A stretch of DNA of 64,000 bases from Notospermus geniculatus. Taxonomy: Eukaryota > Nemertea > Pilidiophora > Heteronemertea > Lineidae. The notes beneath the pieces are model-generated. The model ran no database searches, was not told the origin of the DNA, and saw nothing but the letters and a program-made list of their open reading frames with translations. Both the position numbers and the translations under genes were made by a program. Shown here in pieces: positions 45,922 through 57,300 of the stretch (the stretch's first letter is position 1; each line of letters opens with the position of its first letter). Location: the NCBI GenBank assembly GCA_002633025.1, contig NMRB01001051.1, forward strand, positions 46,061 through 110,060, read 5' to 3'.

Positions 45922-48900
45922 TCACATTTTATCCAAGAAATGAGGCAGTTCATCATTATCCAGTCTTTTTGTCAAAATATCACACCCTAGGTCAGTTACC
46001 AATAAAGTCTGTTCAAACTGTGCCGACAGTTTGCCATCTCTTGTTACCGCGGTCCAATTATCAGGCCATAGAACATCACGCCAGGTCCCCTCTGAGATCA
46101 TTGGTTCAATTGTAAAGGAATGGCCGGGCTTCATTACACCTATGGCTTTGTTTTCTGCAAAAGACAAACAAGGAAGTGTTGCATATTTCTCTTTCATTTA
46201 CTGACAGATAGTGGCAAGCTCTCGAGTGGGTACATTTTAACTACATGTAAACTGCATGTTCGTTCAACTGTTGTTGTTCGAATGCACTCTTGAACAACAA
46301 GACATCTTTATAGCAATTTTTAAAACACTTATTAAGTGTGAAGTCAGATGAGAACCTCTACCGTTGTTGATATCAGACTATAAACCAAAACTTTAAAGGG
46401 CCCCTAGAGGCAACTTTTTAGTGCATATTGATATGATTTCTAACACAGAATTGGCGGCATGAGGATCCAACTGGGGCATCATTTTTGAAGCAAAATTTCA
46501 TCAATGTCATCATTTGATCCACAAGTCATGAGTTCACGTTACTAGCGCCACCTGTTTTGTAGTGGCAGCACCTGTTTTGGCAGTTAGTAGTCCAATAGCA
46601 AAGTGCCTCTAGGGACCCTTTAACTTTTTAACTTTAACACTTGCAACATGGACTCTAGCCTGTGAACTCCCTCCCATCTGATGGGCTCTCGCTCTATAAC
46701 CCAATAGAACCCATGCCGCCCTAAACCTCCCTGCTGTAAGCTGCCTAGAAGACCACGCCCACTTTTTGACAAAAATCCCCAACACCTCTCACGTGCAAAA
46801 AATAGGCGGCTCTATTGGGATAACAGCACAGCAGTGCAAAGTACGAAGTTACTTACTGGCATAGTGTGGCACACTGGGAGCAGTGTGAAACAGTTTATGT
46901 ATACCATGACCGCAGTAGCTCCTAACAACAGAGTAACCGTTAGCTTGAGCATGTTTCTGTATCACGTTACCGATCTCTCGATACCTCGTCCCAGGTTTTA
47001 CTGAAATTGAAGATATATTTCAATGAGTTGTACTTGAATACCACAGGTAGTGACAATAATGTGAAGACTTTTTCCAGATGCTCAACATTACCTGGCCATG
47101 GGATTGGTGTGTTCCTTTGAAGAACCTAAGATAACCACACACCCCAATTAGTATAAACTCACGTGACGAATGACGTCATCGCACATTCTTTTGCTGCTGA
47201 ACGCCAGGGGTGGCGGGGTTTGCCGCGACTCATGTTCAGGAGGCGACACTTCAGGAGGCGGATGGGCACGAGGAGGAATTTGTTAAAAATTTGTTTTCTT
47301 TTTTTATGGGGAATTTGCCCCTCCCATGTCCTCGCTTTATCTCGGGCTCATTTGCCGGAGTATTCTTCCCCAGTACTCACCCACAAAATGAGGAAAGAGA
47401 GGTTATACTTGGGGTGGGGTAAGACCCATGTTGTAGCTCAATAGGAGGTAATCATGAAGCTAATCACCTACCTATGTCAATGGCTTGCATCAAGCATTCA
47501 TAGGTAACTTTGACTAAATCCTTGGCTTTTTCACTGACATTTCCAACAAAAAATGTTTCATTTAAATCACCATGATATTCGTGGTGATAAACAGTCACAT
47601 CAACTGAAATAAAGGAACAATACATGTATTCTGAAATCCAGGAAAGAAATTGTCACTATATTAACGAGATTCATATTTTGAGGTTTGTTTCAAGAAACTC
47701 AAAACTTTTAGGACTGGATATCAAAAAATTTCAAGACCGGTTTGCATCCTCATAAATTCAGTGAACTTACTATTACAAATGTCTCCATCCTTCAGTGGTC
47801 TCATGTCAGGTATGCCGTGACATATCACCTCATTCACTGACGTGCAACATGATTTAGGGAAGGTGAAGTAATTAAGTGGTGAAGGATAGCATTCGCGGTC
47901 TATACAAGCCTCGTGGACGAGTCTGTCGATTTCATCCGTTGTGGTGCCAACTTCTACGGCTCTAGCACCGACATCAAGTACCTCTCGGGCAAGCTGTAAA
48001 AAGACAATACATGTATTTGGAACATGGTTGTAATGAGAGACTTTCCTGCCGTTAGAGGCTGCCTGTTAGCGGTCCTAGAACGACACAAAATGTGACGTCA
48101 CAGACGTAAGCCACGGCCTCGCGTCATTCTCAATGACGTGTGGTGTGCACTTCTTCTCTACGACGTCAAATTTCGTGACGTTCTAGGACCGTTAACTGGT
48201 GGTGGCCTCTAACGGCAGGAAAGTGTCTCATTTGAATGGGACAACGGAATAGAGACAACAAAACCCAGAATCTCTCAAAGCTCAATACACTAACCTTACA
48301 AGCAACTCTCATGCCTTCCTGTTCATCGTCATTTAAGATTTTAATATGCGTGGAACCTCTGAGTTCTTGCTCGCTGGCAGGGAAGCCTAAAGAGAAGTTG
48401 GAGAGCTTGATATCTCAGCGTTTGGAGGGAAAACTTTATGATATACCGGTATTTTACAACCGAAACAAACTCTGTGAAAATTTATAGGGGATATGATGAC
48501 AGACAAAAGATTCATACGGACAACTGAAAACCTGATCTATAGTGTACTACTGCAAAAAAAGTTCATTTTTAGGCATCTTGTTATGTTGCTTGACCATAGA
48601 TTAGAGGTAGAAGATCATTGCACACATACCCTCACTATGCTCAGCATAATCTGGCCTAGAAATTGTGTCTGGTATTGATCTCTTTGGGGTCTGGAATACA
48701 AAATAACAGTTTGATAGAGAAATCATGATCAGATTAACTCCACAATGAGATTGAGGCTGCCAGCTATCATGGCTATCGTCAAGTTTGAAGGTACAGCTTC
48801 ATGCAATCACTATGTGGGTTCATTTTTCACTCTCCAGCTTGTGTAACTAAGTGATGATACAAAAAACTTGTGACATACATGCAAGAGATTGTTTGGAAAA

Positions 48901-50182
48901 GAAGGAATTTTGTCTGTTGAAGCTGTTGTTGTTGAACATACTTACAGTTGGGAATGGCCTCAGTGGACCAGTAAAGTTGTAACCAGGCCATGGATTGTAA
49001 ACAGAATTTGTAATGGGAGTTGCATCATCTGAAGAGAGGTCAATGATGTTTTCAATTGAAAATTATGAATTAGAAGGCATTATGACAAACTATTACTGTA
49101 CTAGAAACTTACATGAAGGTACACATGTACGCAAATGTCCCTTCCAGGAGTCACACAACTTACTTCTTTTACATTACATTACTGGTACCCATTGGTACAC
49201 ATTACTCTGTTCTCACTTTGTCTCTTTTGACTGCTGAAGAAGCTAAGAAATAGAATAACTCACTTTTCCTGTGAAGTTTTTTATGCTCTCCCCAACTTCC
49301 TTTGAAACATGCCTGAATTGATAAGATGAGAACGAACTGTTTTATGAAACAAAAACCATTATCTCTTTTCAATGCAGATGAATAGAATATGATTATCACT
49401 CTCTGAATCTACCTCTGGTCCTAGTTTGAGATGAGGGGTGAATAGGCCTAGGCCTAGGCCTAATGAAGTTGGCCTAGGCCTATAGGGCCTAAGCCTAGCC
49501 GCCTACTACACAGTAGCTAGGCCTAAGGTAGCTGCGCCATGTCATGTCTGAGCAAATGTGAAATGAGTGCACAGGCCTGCCCAGGACAGGGCCATGCCGG
49601 TCGGTGTGAAAGGAAAGAATATCCTCGGAAAAACTGTCCTGGGAACAAATGATCCTATTGTTACAATCTAATCTCTGGCGATTGGTTTCTATATGCACCT
49701 TAATCCGTCATTCAACAATACAAGTGGACACTTTTTACTGGGGGACACTTTTTACTGCTACACCGGGCTGCTGCTGCATGCATGGTGGACATTGATTGTG
49801 TCATAATGATGATCAATTTATGAGAGGAAATGTGAGTGTCATTAAATAGTTAAATCTCCAAATGCTTCATCCTTGCCGAAAACATGAAAATGAAGCAGTC
49901 TACTGGATATGCGGCTTGTTGTAAAAGGTGATGTCATTACACGTGGAAATGTACATGCACATGCATACATACAATGCACAGGAGAAATAGGCGATTTAGG
50001 ACTTCCTTCATTCTGATTATTTCTACCATCCATTGGGGTGGATATTGGTTGGAAATTAATCTCACCTGATCACAAAAGTATGAACCTGGGATTCCCAGTT
50101 TGATACAGGTAGGGCATTGTAGTTTCGCCTCCTTTTCGCACCCAATCGTTTCACAAATTCGGAGAGCAGTGGAGGCTGCCAT
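45922..50182 (-). CDS. METAP1: Methionine aminopeptidase 1 (type I, cytosolic)
   Basis: Removes the initiator methionine from nascent proteins at the ribosome. Nine exons on the minus strand: 50066-50182, 49264-49312, 48946-49028, 48630-48690, 48295-48386, 47771-47993, 47472-47603, 46857-47000, 45922-46154, together 1134 nt or 377 residues plus stop; human METAP1 has 386. The N-terminal zinc-binding region keeps its cysteines and histidines (CETIGC, CPTC, FC, C, HKKLH). All five metal ligands are visible: Asp210 (NIDVT), Asp221 (HGDLNE), His284 (CGHGIH), Glu317 (TIEP) and Glu348 (AQFE). The start at 50182 gives [11 protein letters not shown], which aligns with the family's N-terminus. Introns carry MITEs at 46397-46619 and 48034-48230. 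The gene is intact and single copy here. Confidence 0.96.
46397..46619. mobile_element. TTAA-flanked MITE in METAP1 intron, 223 bp
   Basis: TTAA at 46393-46396 and 46620-46623, arms AGGGNCCCTAGAGGCA. Fourth TTAA element with an AGG-type terminus in the window. Confidence 0.85.
48034..48230. mobile_element. MITE in METAP1 intron, 197 bp
   Basis: Arms around CTTTCCTGCCGTTAGAGGC, inner arms GGTCCTAGAACG. Related to the outer element at 13251-13638. Confidence 0.85.
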
Positions 50183-50392
50183 TTTGGGTAAGACTTTAGC
50201 GCCCCTTTCGGCAGGAGAAGAAACTGAAATGTGGCGTACGCGGGATGAATTGGGTGGGGTCCCTGGCTCTGAAAGGCACTGGTTACCAAGGTTACCGGAC
50301 GGTAGGGAGACAGGAGTGAAAAGAAACGGCCAGAATGATCATATTGATATTTTGATTGATATCGGGTGGGCACAAAAACTGTCCGACCCTCC
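50183..50392. promoter_or_regulatory. Probable METAP1 5' region, possibly bidirectional
   Basis: The 210 bases upstream of the METAP1 ATG are G+C-richer than the surrounding intergenic DNA and end at a divergent candidate reading frame at 50393. No TATA box is evident on the METAP1 side. Assignment rests on position only. Confidence 0.3.
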
Positions 50393-50935
50393 ATGAGGAA
50401 AAACCCTCGTAAAATCCAGCAAGTTCTTCGAAAACTTGACGAGCATCGTACCGATTCCGAGCAGAAGAATTCACAGAGCAGCAGAAAAACACTGCACCGG
50501 CAGGCGGGGATACGGGCAGAATTTTTGGCAAGGGGGTCAGGGCCGCCTAGAGGCCGTCAATGCAGGCGGGCGCCGACGGGGGCTGGGAAATTTTGAAATC
50601 TACAAGGCCGTAGACGCGATTTTCTGGCATCTCATGATCTCAGTATCAAAAACAGTTTTACGGTTTTTTGCTTATTGTCGCAAATTATTGAAAAACAATC
50701 GGTGGTGGAGAGCAAGGGGTCACGACCCCCTGGATCCGCGCCTGACCGGTTGCTTAGGCTACTGCCTCTGAACGTTGATCAGACCCGACAGAATCAGGCA
50801 TNNNNNNNNNNNNNNNNNNNNNNNNNNNNNNNNNNNNNNNNNNNNNNNNNNNNNNNNNATCCTTTTCTCTTTACAGAATGTCTGAAACGAATGCACGAAA
50901 AGATCCATCTTGGTATTAACTGTCCTAGGACTTGA
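50393..50935 (+). other. Doubtful small divergent gene interrupted by the assembly gap
   Basis: An ATG at 50393 opens a Lys/Arg/Gln-rich frame beginning MRKNPRKIQQVLRKLDEHR, running open to about 50596. After the N gap, a pyrimidine tract and TTTACAG (to 50876) precede a short frame ending CPRT and a TGA at 50933-50935. An AATAAA follows at 51049-51054. This would fit a first exon and a last exon of a gene whose middle falls at the gap. Between them, 50540-50760 looks repetitive rather than coding. I do not recognise the protein; chance open frames are a real alternative. Confidence 0.22.
50802..50858. other. Assembly gap (57 N)
   Basis: An uninterrupted run of N. Single Ns also occur at 2370, 34305, 40823 and 55037. 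The N at 34305 replaces about 80 bases including a C-rich tract present in copy A near 19246-19325. Confidence 1.
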
Positions 50936-53312
50936 TGCTGTTAGAAAGTAATTTGCCAAAGAAGCAACACATGAGAGACTGTCACAATCATACCATAATC
51001 ACAACTTCCTGCAAGGTGATTTCTGTAATATTTCAAGTCTCAGGATTCAATAAAAGAGGCCAATGACAATGTATGCGATTTACAGTATCGGCACATACCA
51101 CATGTGTCTAGCTCCACCATCCTTGATGCTCGACAATGAAGACATCATCTTCAAACATTGTTCGCAAACTAAACCTTCTTCGACTGCACCAGCTTGCATT
51201 GTACATGTACTTGCAGTCAACATCAGTCATGATGGATATAGGAGCAGCAGGAGTTATGCCAAAACATAGTGTGTTCGAATATGACCTATATTTGTTGTAC
51301 AGTTTGATTATGAACAAAATAAAACATTCTGGCTTTCAATTAAATGTGCATCTTCCTGAGCTTTGTAATTCTAATGTTTAAAACATTCTGGCTTTCAATT
51401 AAATGTGCATCTTTACTGAGCTTTGTAATTCTAATGTTACAAATCCATGACACCTTGATCCTCTCTATAACCTTGCCCATCGACCGAACGTTCTACATTG
51501 CCACTCAGTAATTCTCGATCAGTCAACTATGCCTAATATCTAAGGGCGGTCTTCAAATTGGCTGAAAAGCCAATTTCTAGTTTATGAATGGATTTTCAAA
51601 ATTTCAATTTTATTCTCATATACTAATGGGCGTTGATCTGTCACAGTATGAAAATTGCAGGTGGCGCCACCTGGTGGCCAGATTTGGTACTATTGGTATA
51701 TCTTCCTCATCCATGAATGGATTTTCAAAATTTCAATTGTATTTTCATATATTAATGGACGTTGATCTGTCACAGTATGAAAATTGGCGCCACCTGGTGA
51801 CCAGATTTGGTACTATTACTACTGGCATATATTCCTCATCCATGAATGGATTTTAAAATTTTCGATAGTGGACGTTGGTCTGTTACACTATGAAAATTGC
51901 AGGTGGCGCCAACTGGTGGCCAGATTTGGTACTATTGGCATATCTTTCTTATTTGTGAATGGATTTTCAAAATTTCAATTGTATTCTCATATACTAGTGG
52001 ACGTTGGTCTGTTACAGTATGAAAATTGCAGGTGGCGCCAACTGGTGGCCAGATTTGGTACTATTGGCATATATTCCTCATACATGAATGGATTTCAAAA
52101 TTTCAATTGTACTCTCATACACTAATGACACCTAATTCAGGCCTGATAGATGGTGACCTGAAATGACAGGTGTCCTCATTATGTTGGTCAAAAGTGAATA
52201 GAAACTACCAATTTGGGCCTGAATTTTGAGGTGTCCTGCTGACAGAGGTATCCACTCAGACGTTCCACTTCAATTCCCTCCGTCATAGGCCTCATACCTC
52301 CAAAGTTCGTCTCATACCACCAACACAATCAGACACGAGGTCATCCAACATCTGTTCAAAGATCTTAATGGCATTTTCGATTGCTTCTGACAGTGACACA
52401 GGGGTATACCATTTCACAATTCTTCAGGAAATAGGCCTTCTTTCCATTCCCATTCACCCCAGGTCACCAGACGTGTGTCAATGACTGATAAGAGGAAAAC
52501 ACATGAAGAATGAGATTGGAACCAGAAAACCTTTTAGAAAAACAGGCCAGGCGGTTCAATCCAATGATGCAAAATCCAGGGTCCAGAGTCCAGACTCCAG
52601 TTATTACAACTACCCCTTGGATGAGGCATACCATCCCAGACCAACACGACTGTGCTGATACTAATGCATAATGCAAACATGCTGGTCTTAGTTATTTTAT
52701 ACTATTGATGGTGAACACTAGTGTAAACAAATCATAATTAGCCTTCTCAGAAAGATTAGCCTTCTCAATATAAACAACAAGGGGTCACCTAGCACATGCA
52801 TTTTTGTGGTCTCAGCCATTGAGGTCATGCCGAGCTTCAGTCGCAGAGCTGACTTCAGAGTTGGCAAGGAGTCCGAACACCAGGGTGCCCTGCATGATTA
52901 AGAATAAGATTGAATCTGCAGCCAGAAACAAGAGCATCAAGAGTGCAATATCATGACGACTGTCATCATAAAGACATTGATGTCTTTATGCTGTCATCTA
53001 TTTAGGCCTGAACCACTTGACCTGCACGGCTGTCCATCACTAGAGTCGAGCATCCAGCTCCAACATCTGCTGATGAGGCTACCTATGTTATGCAATACCT
53101 TTACACTGTAGGCCAGTGTTTTGGGATGGGTCTGACCTAATTAAATAGTTGGGCTACTTTCTTGAGTGCACGTGGATCATAGTACCGGTATCTTTGATAT
53201 GGTTGGATGGTGGTAGACATCCAGCTGGCATTGTGTTCCTCATCTGTGTGCATTTTGTTTTTTTTCGAATTTGTACTGAGATTGTTGGAATATTCCCCTA
53301 TTCGGTCACATC
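50936..53312. other. Intergenic region before the kinase gene
   Basis: It contains a pair of about 50-bp direct repeats around 51321-51440 (AACATTCTGGCTTTCAATTA occurs twice), the CTCF-motif tandem array at 51585-52130, and otherwise unremarkable AT-rich sequence. No exon is supported. The kinase promoter should lie at the right end, but I see no clear core element. Confidence 0.5.
51585..52130. repeat. Tandem array, about 4.3 copies of a 114-130 bp unit
   Basis: Units begin with GAATGGATTTTCAAAATTTC or a close variant at about 51585, 51715, 51843, 51957 and 52086. Four units end in a G+C-rich block whose minus strand reads CTGGCCACCAGGTGGCGCC or a close variant (51661-51683, 51785-51804, 51901-51923, 52030-52052). 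That block matches the core of the bilaterian CTCF motif, and the rest of each unit is AT-rich. Reading frames crossing the array reflect its sequence and are not genes. Confidence 0.9.
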
Positions 53313-54379
53313 ATGGCTTTTAAGGTCCCAAAGTTGGCGTTATCAAAGAAAGCCAAATCTATAGATTTTTCTGGACTGCCCCAGTTCCACTGGAGCGAAG
53401 TCGAAACCTTGGATGACATTGGTCAGGGTGCCTTTGGGAGCGTCATCAAAGTACGATACCAAGGGAACATCAACGTGGTAAAAAAAGTATTCGGAGAGGG
53501 ATTGGACGTTGAGAGAAATGTCATCAAAGAATGTCGCCTTCTTCACTCCATTGATCACCCCAATATCTCCAAGTTTCACAGTGTGTGTGTGAAACCGTTG
53601 TCACTTATGATGGATTATGAATTTTTTGATTTTAATCCACTGGGTTTAGACCACCGGGTTAACAACCTCCAGCAGTGGCTCGGTTACATTGATTCATTGG
53701 AGGATAGCACAGACCTTCATGATCTTTGGCCATCAGTGGTGAAGGACATTATCAGTGGCCTCGGCTATCTTCACCAGCGTCAGATTGTCCATCGTGACAT
53801 CAAACCGCCCAACGTGTTGGTGTCAAATCGACACTACAGCATATTAGATCCCTCCACATCTAAATTCGTTGATGCGTACTGTGACAGGCCGCTGATTTGT
53901 CGCCTCACAGACTTTGGGTTGAGCCGATCAAATGTTGTGGCAACAAATACCATCAGAGGTGCTGTCACACAGAACTTGCAAAAGGGGTCCTTGCCCTATA
54001 TGGCCCCAGAACTTCTGGTTGATGAATGGCGTCTCCCTTTCGCCTCAATTGTGGATTTAAAACGAATGGACATATGGGCCCTAGGAATGTGTATCTTCAC
54101 AATTTTAAATCCGGATACCAGGTACCCGTATGAGAGGGAGTCATTGAATGAAGACAAAAGGATGCCAACAACTTTTCAAATGATGATCACTGATAAAATG
54201 CGAAATGGACTGAAACCACAGTCATCGCCAAAATATCAACTCCTGCAAACAACCAAGTGGGCTGGTATTGAGAAACTATACCACCAATGTACTTCCCGTG
54301 CGCCGACTTCACGTCCGAATTTGGAAGACATCGCTGTACATTTCCAAATGGATGCTCATCATGGGAACAGCAATAGCCG
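53313..54379 (+). other. Kinase exon with all catalytic motifs
   Basis: One exon encodes a complete, apparently active kinase. It has a glycine loop GQGAFG (37-42), Lys57 in VVKK, an alpha-C Glu near 73, HRDIKPPN with Asp162 and Asn167, DFG (200-202), APE (231-233), a DIWALG F-helix and a closing Arg in TSRP. About 20 residues, DPSTSKFVDAYCDRPLI, are inserted between the catalytic loop and DFG. The fold is serine/threonine-like, probably of the TKL or 'other' group. The exon ends in phase 2 at a GTAAGT donor. Confidence 0.88.
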
Positions 54380-57300
54380 GTAAGTTGCTTTATCACTCAA
54401 GAAAAGGGCATATGCCTAACTGCAAACGTCCTCCACGATTCTCCACCGTCCTCAGCCCAAATCTCCCTTATGACTGCCAGTAAAGCCTATTCTATTGACA
54501 TTTTCATCATAAAAAGCCTATGTTGGCCTACGTCAAAATACACCCCTCACGCCAGCAGATTTGCAAAACTTTTTTGAGTTCATGTCAATTTCTTTACTTT
54601 TTAGCTCAGCTGACCAAAGGTCAGCAGAGCTAGTAGAATAAGTATTCAGTGGCGTCACGTGTCAGTCCGTCACCCCGTCCGTCAAACTATGCCCGACGTT
54701 TTGTAACTATAATAGCTAGAGACTCAAAATTTGATCTCAAGGTAGCCCTGGTGAAACTCTGCTAGGAAACCGAAAACCGGCCCGTTTCAACCCACACAGA
54801 GGACACCAGGGGGCGTCATAGGAAAACTATGTTTTGGCCACTAGCTCACTCCATTGATAAATGACATGGACAAACTCACCAGCACTGGGAAGAGGATCAA
54901 TGGGCACATAATTTACCCCCTCAAAAGATTCTGAAATATTTCACCAGGGGGCGTGGTGTCCGAAAAACCACTTCGGAAGATTTTTAAAATTTCCCGCACT
55001 TCCGAGTGTGACGACAACCTGGCCGAATGCTCTACGNACGCGCAGAACCGCCGAACTTGGTACGCAGAACTGTACCCCAATTTCGAAAAGACAGAACCGT
55101 AGCCATTTTTTTCAAAATTGCCTGATTTGCATATTAATCATGCCAGATACCTAGAATTCACGCAATCTGCGCTGATAATAGGAGTTCTTTAGCATAACTG
55201 AGATGCAAATACATGTGTAGATACGCACGTTATAGGTATATTACCTACTGCTACCAGTGCAACAAAATTAACCTCCTGACCTGGTCATAGGGTGGTCATC
55301 AAGCTTTAATTTTTAAAAGTCCCTCTGATGTCAAATACCTGTGTTTATTTAGCTCGTATTACAGGAAACCTCATCGATAGAGAGGTCACGATTACATCAG
55401 TAAGCTCTAAAAATATTACAGTGAATCACAACGTCAGCAAGCAAACACACTGCAATGGGTGATATTCATAAAGGCTAGTAAATGCTTTTACTTCAAGATT
55501 TACATTGGACCTCACTGTGCAAATCGTAAAAGCATTTGCTAACTTTTAGGCCTACGAACAGGCCTACATATTGTCTGAACGGTTAGGAATACAACGTAAT
55601 TGTAGAAAGTAAGATTTAACAGGGGCACCAAGGCCGCTGCACATTTTTGGGGGTGGGCACCCAAGGCCATGGCTATGGTGGCCGTGGTTAAATTCTAGCC
55701 CTGAGTCAGTCAGTCAGTCTGGTCTTTTTTGGTGAACAGCAAAACAGTAGCTCATACAAAAGGGTGTTTGAACAGAGAGTGGGGTTAAAGTAGAACCCAC
55801 TAATAATTTATCCCAGGATCCTTTGCCCTGCTTCCTAGCAATCCAGAGGCATCACACAACCCAATGTCACGTTCCCTAGCAACCGTGACCAGGATCCTAT
55901 TACCAGGAGCCATTTCTACAACCTTTCGCTGAAACCTTGGCAAGGAATGGTTGAACGTCCGACCATTCCTTCAGCGACATGGTAGCCGACCAATAAGTCT
56001 TCAGCAGCTCCATGGCTGCCAACCATTCCTCTTCCTCATGGTTGGCGGCCATTCCTAAAGGTCCCCCCCCCCACAAGTCCGACATCCCACAAGTCCCATA
56101 GGTCCAACAGTCTGCTTCCCACACGTCCGACATCCTACAAGTCCGACGTCAAATAAGTCCGACATCTCTCAATTATTGAGTTTAAAGACAGTGTTGAGTT
56201 AACACCACGGTGTTGCTATCACACCCATAAACACCAGCACTGGCGTCAACACCGCTGTTTCTCGAATGTAACAATGTTTTTCTGAGTGTCGGACTTATGG
56301 GGTGTCGAACTTGTGGGACTTCGGACTTATGATACCTTTCTCTGAATGTCGGATTTGTAGGACGTCGGACCTATGATACCTTTTTGTAAATGTCGGATTT
56401 GTAGGACCTCGGACCTATGATACCTCTGTGCAGATGTCGGACTTGTGGGATGTCGGAGTTTTATGGTATATATCGGGTGGGCCGAAAAAAACTTCACTAA
56501 ATTCAAGATGTAAGAACTTCGCAATACCGTCCCTTCATGGGCAGAGTTTGTATGACCAACTCGGCCCATGTTGCTTCACATCTTTAATTGCTATATTGCT
56601 GATGAAAAACTCGGCAGTTGCTAAATCCAAACCCAGTCCCCCATCGGAAGAAAAATATAGAACCCGGGAACCATGGAACCCTCTTTATGTTGCATCAAAC
56701 TTTAACTGAGGACCTGGGATGGTGCTTGGGGCCAGACACGCCCAGGGTGCACAGACAACACACATCCAGTCGATGTTACAGTGGCCTCTGCCCTGCAAAT
56801 ACCTGTTTTGGGGTAATATAAAACCCGGGGAACATAGGGATGATCCCGCTGGGCACGTGGGCTTCTTGCCAGGGATTGTGACAGTTTTCTTTGGGGACGA
56901 ATATTACAGGGACAAATGTTCCTGTAGCCACCAGGTTCTCCTGCAATTTTGGTAAAATTGTTGAAAACTTCAACAGCCCCTTTTATACAAGTGCATGTAC
57001 AGATTACCGTTGTTATCTACGTACTGTTTGACACCTTGTGCAGGTCTTTGCAAGCGAATGAGCGGAAGAATGTCGGTGAGCAACATCCGGAGCAACATCC
57101 GTCACAAGAGCCAGGCAAATGCGATGGAGGAGCAAGTGCACAATGGGAAAGGTAAAACCCGATATGTCCATATTCCTTTTTTTTACTTGGCCCTATAAAT
57201 GACCCTTTGGGGACAATGTTTAAGGTCCTGCCTCCTGCCTTGGCACTAATTTTCCAAAAAGAATATGTACACTGTACTAAGAAAGTCAAGGTAAGCAAAT

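Noticed and set aside
50675-50935. Reading frame running through the N gap as a protein
   Set aside because: Continuity depends on undetermined bases; the sequence left of the gap looks repetitive.
51584-52125. Frames across the tandem array as a repetitive protein
   Set aside because: Unit lengths vary (114 to 130 bp) and shift frame between units, and there are no splice signals or initiator context.
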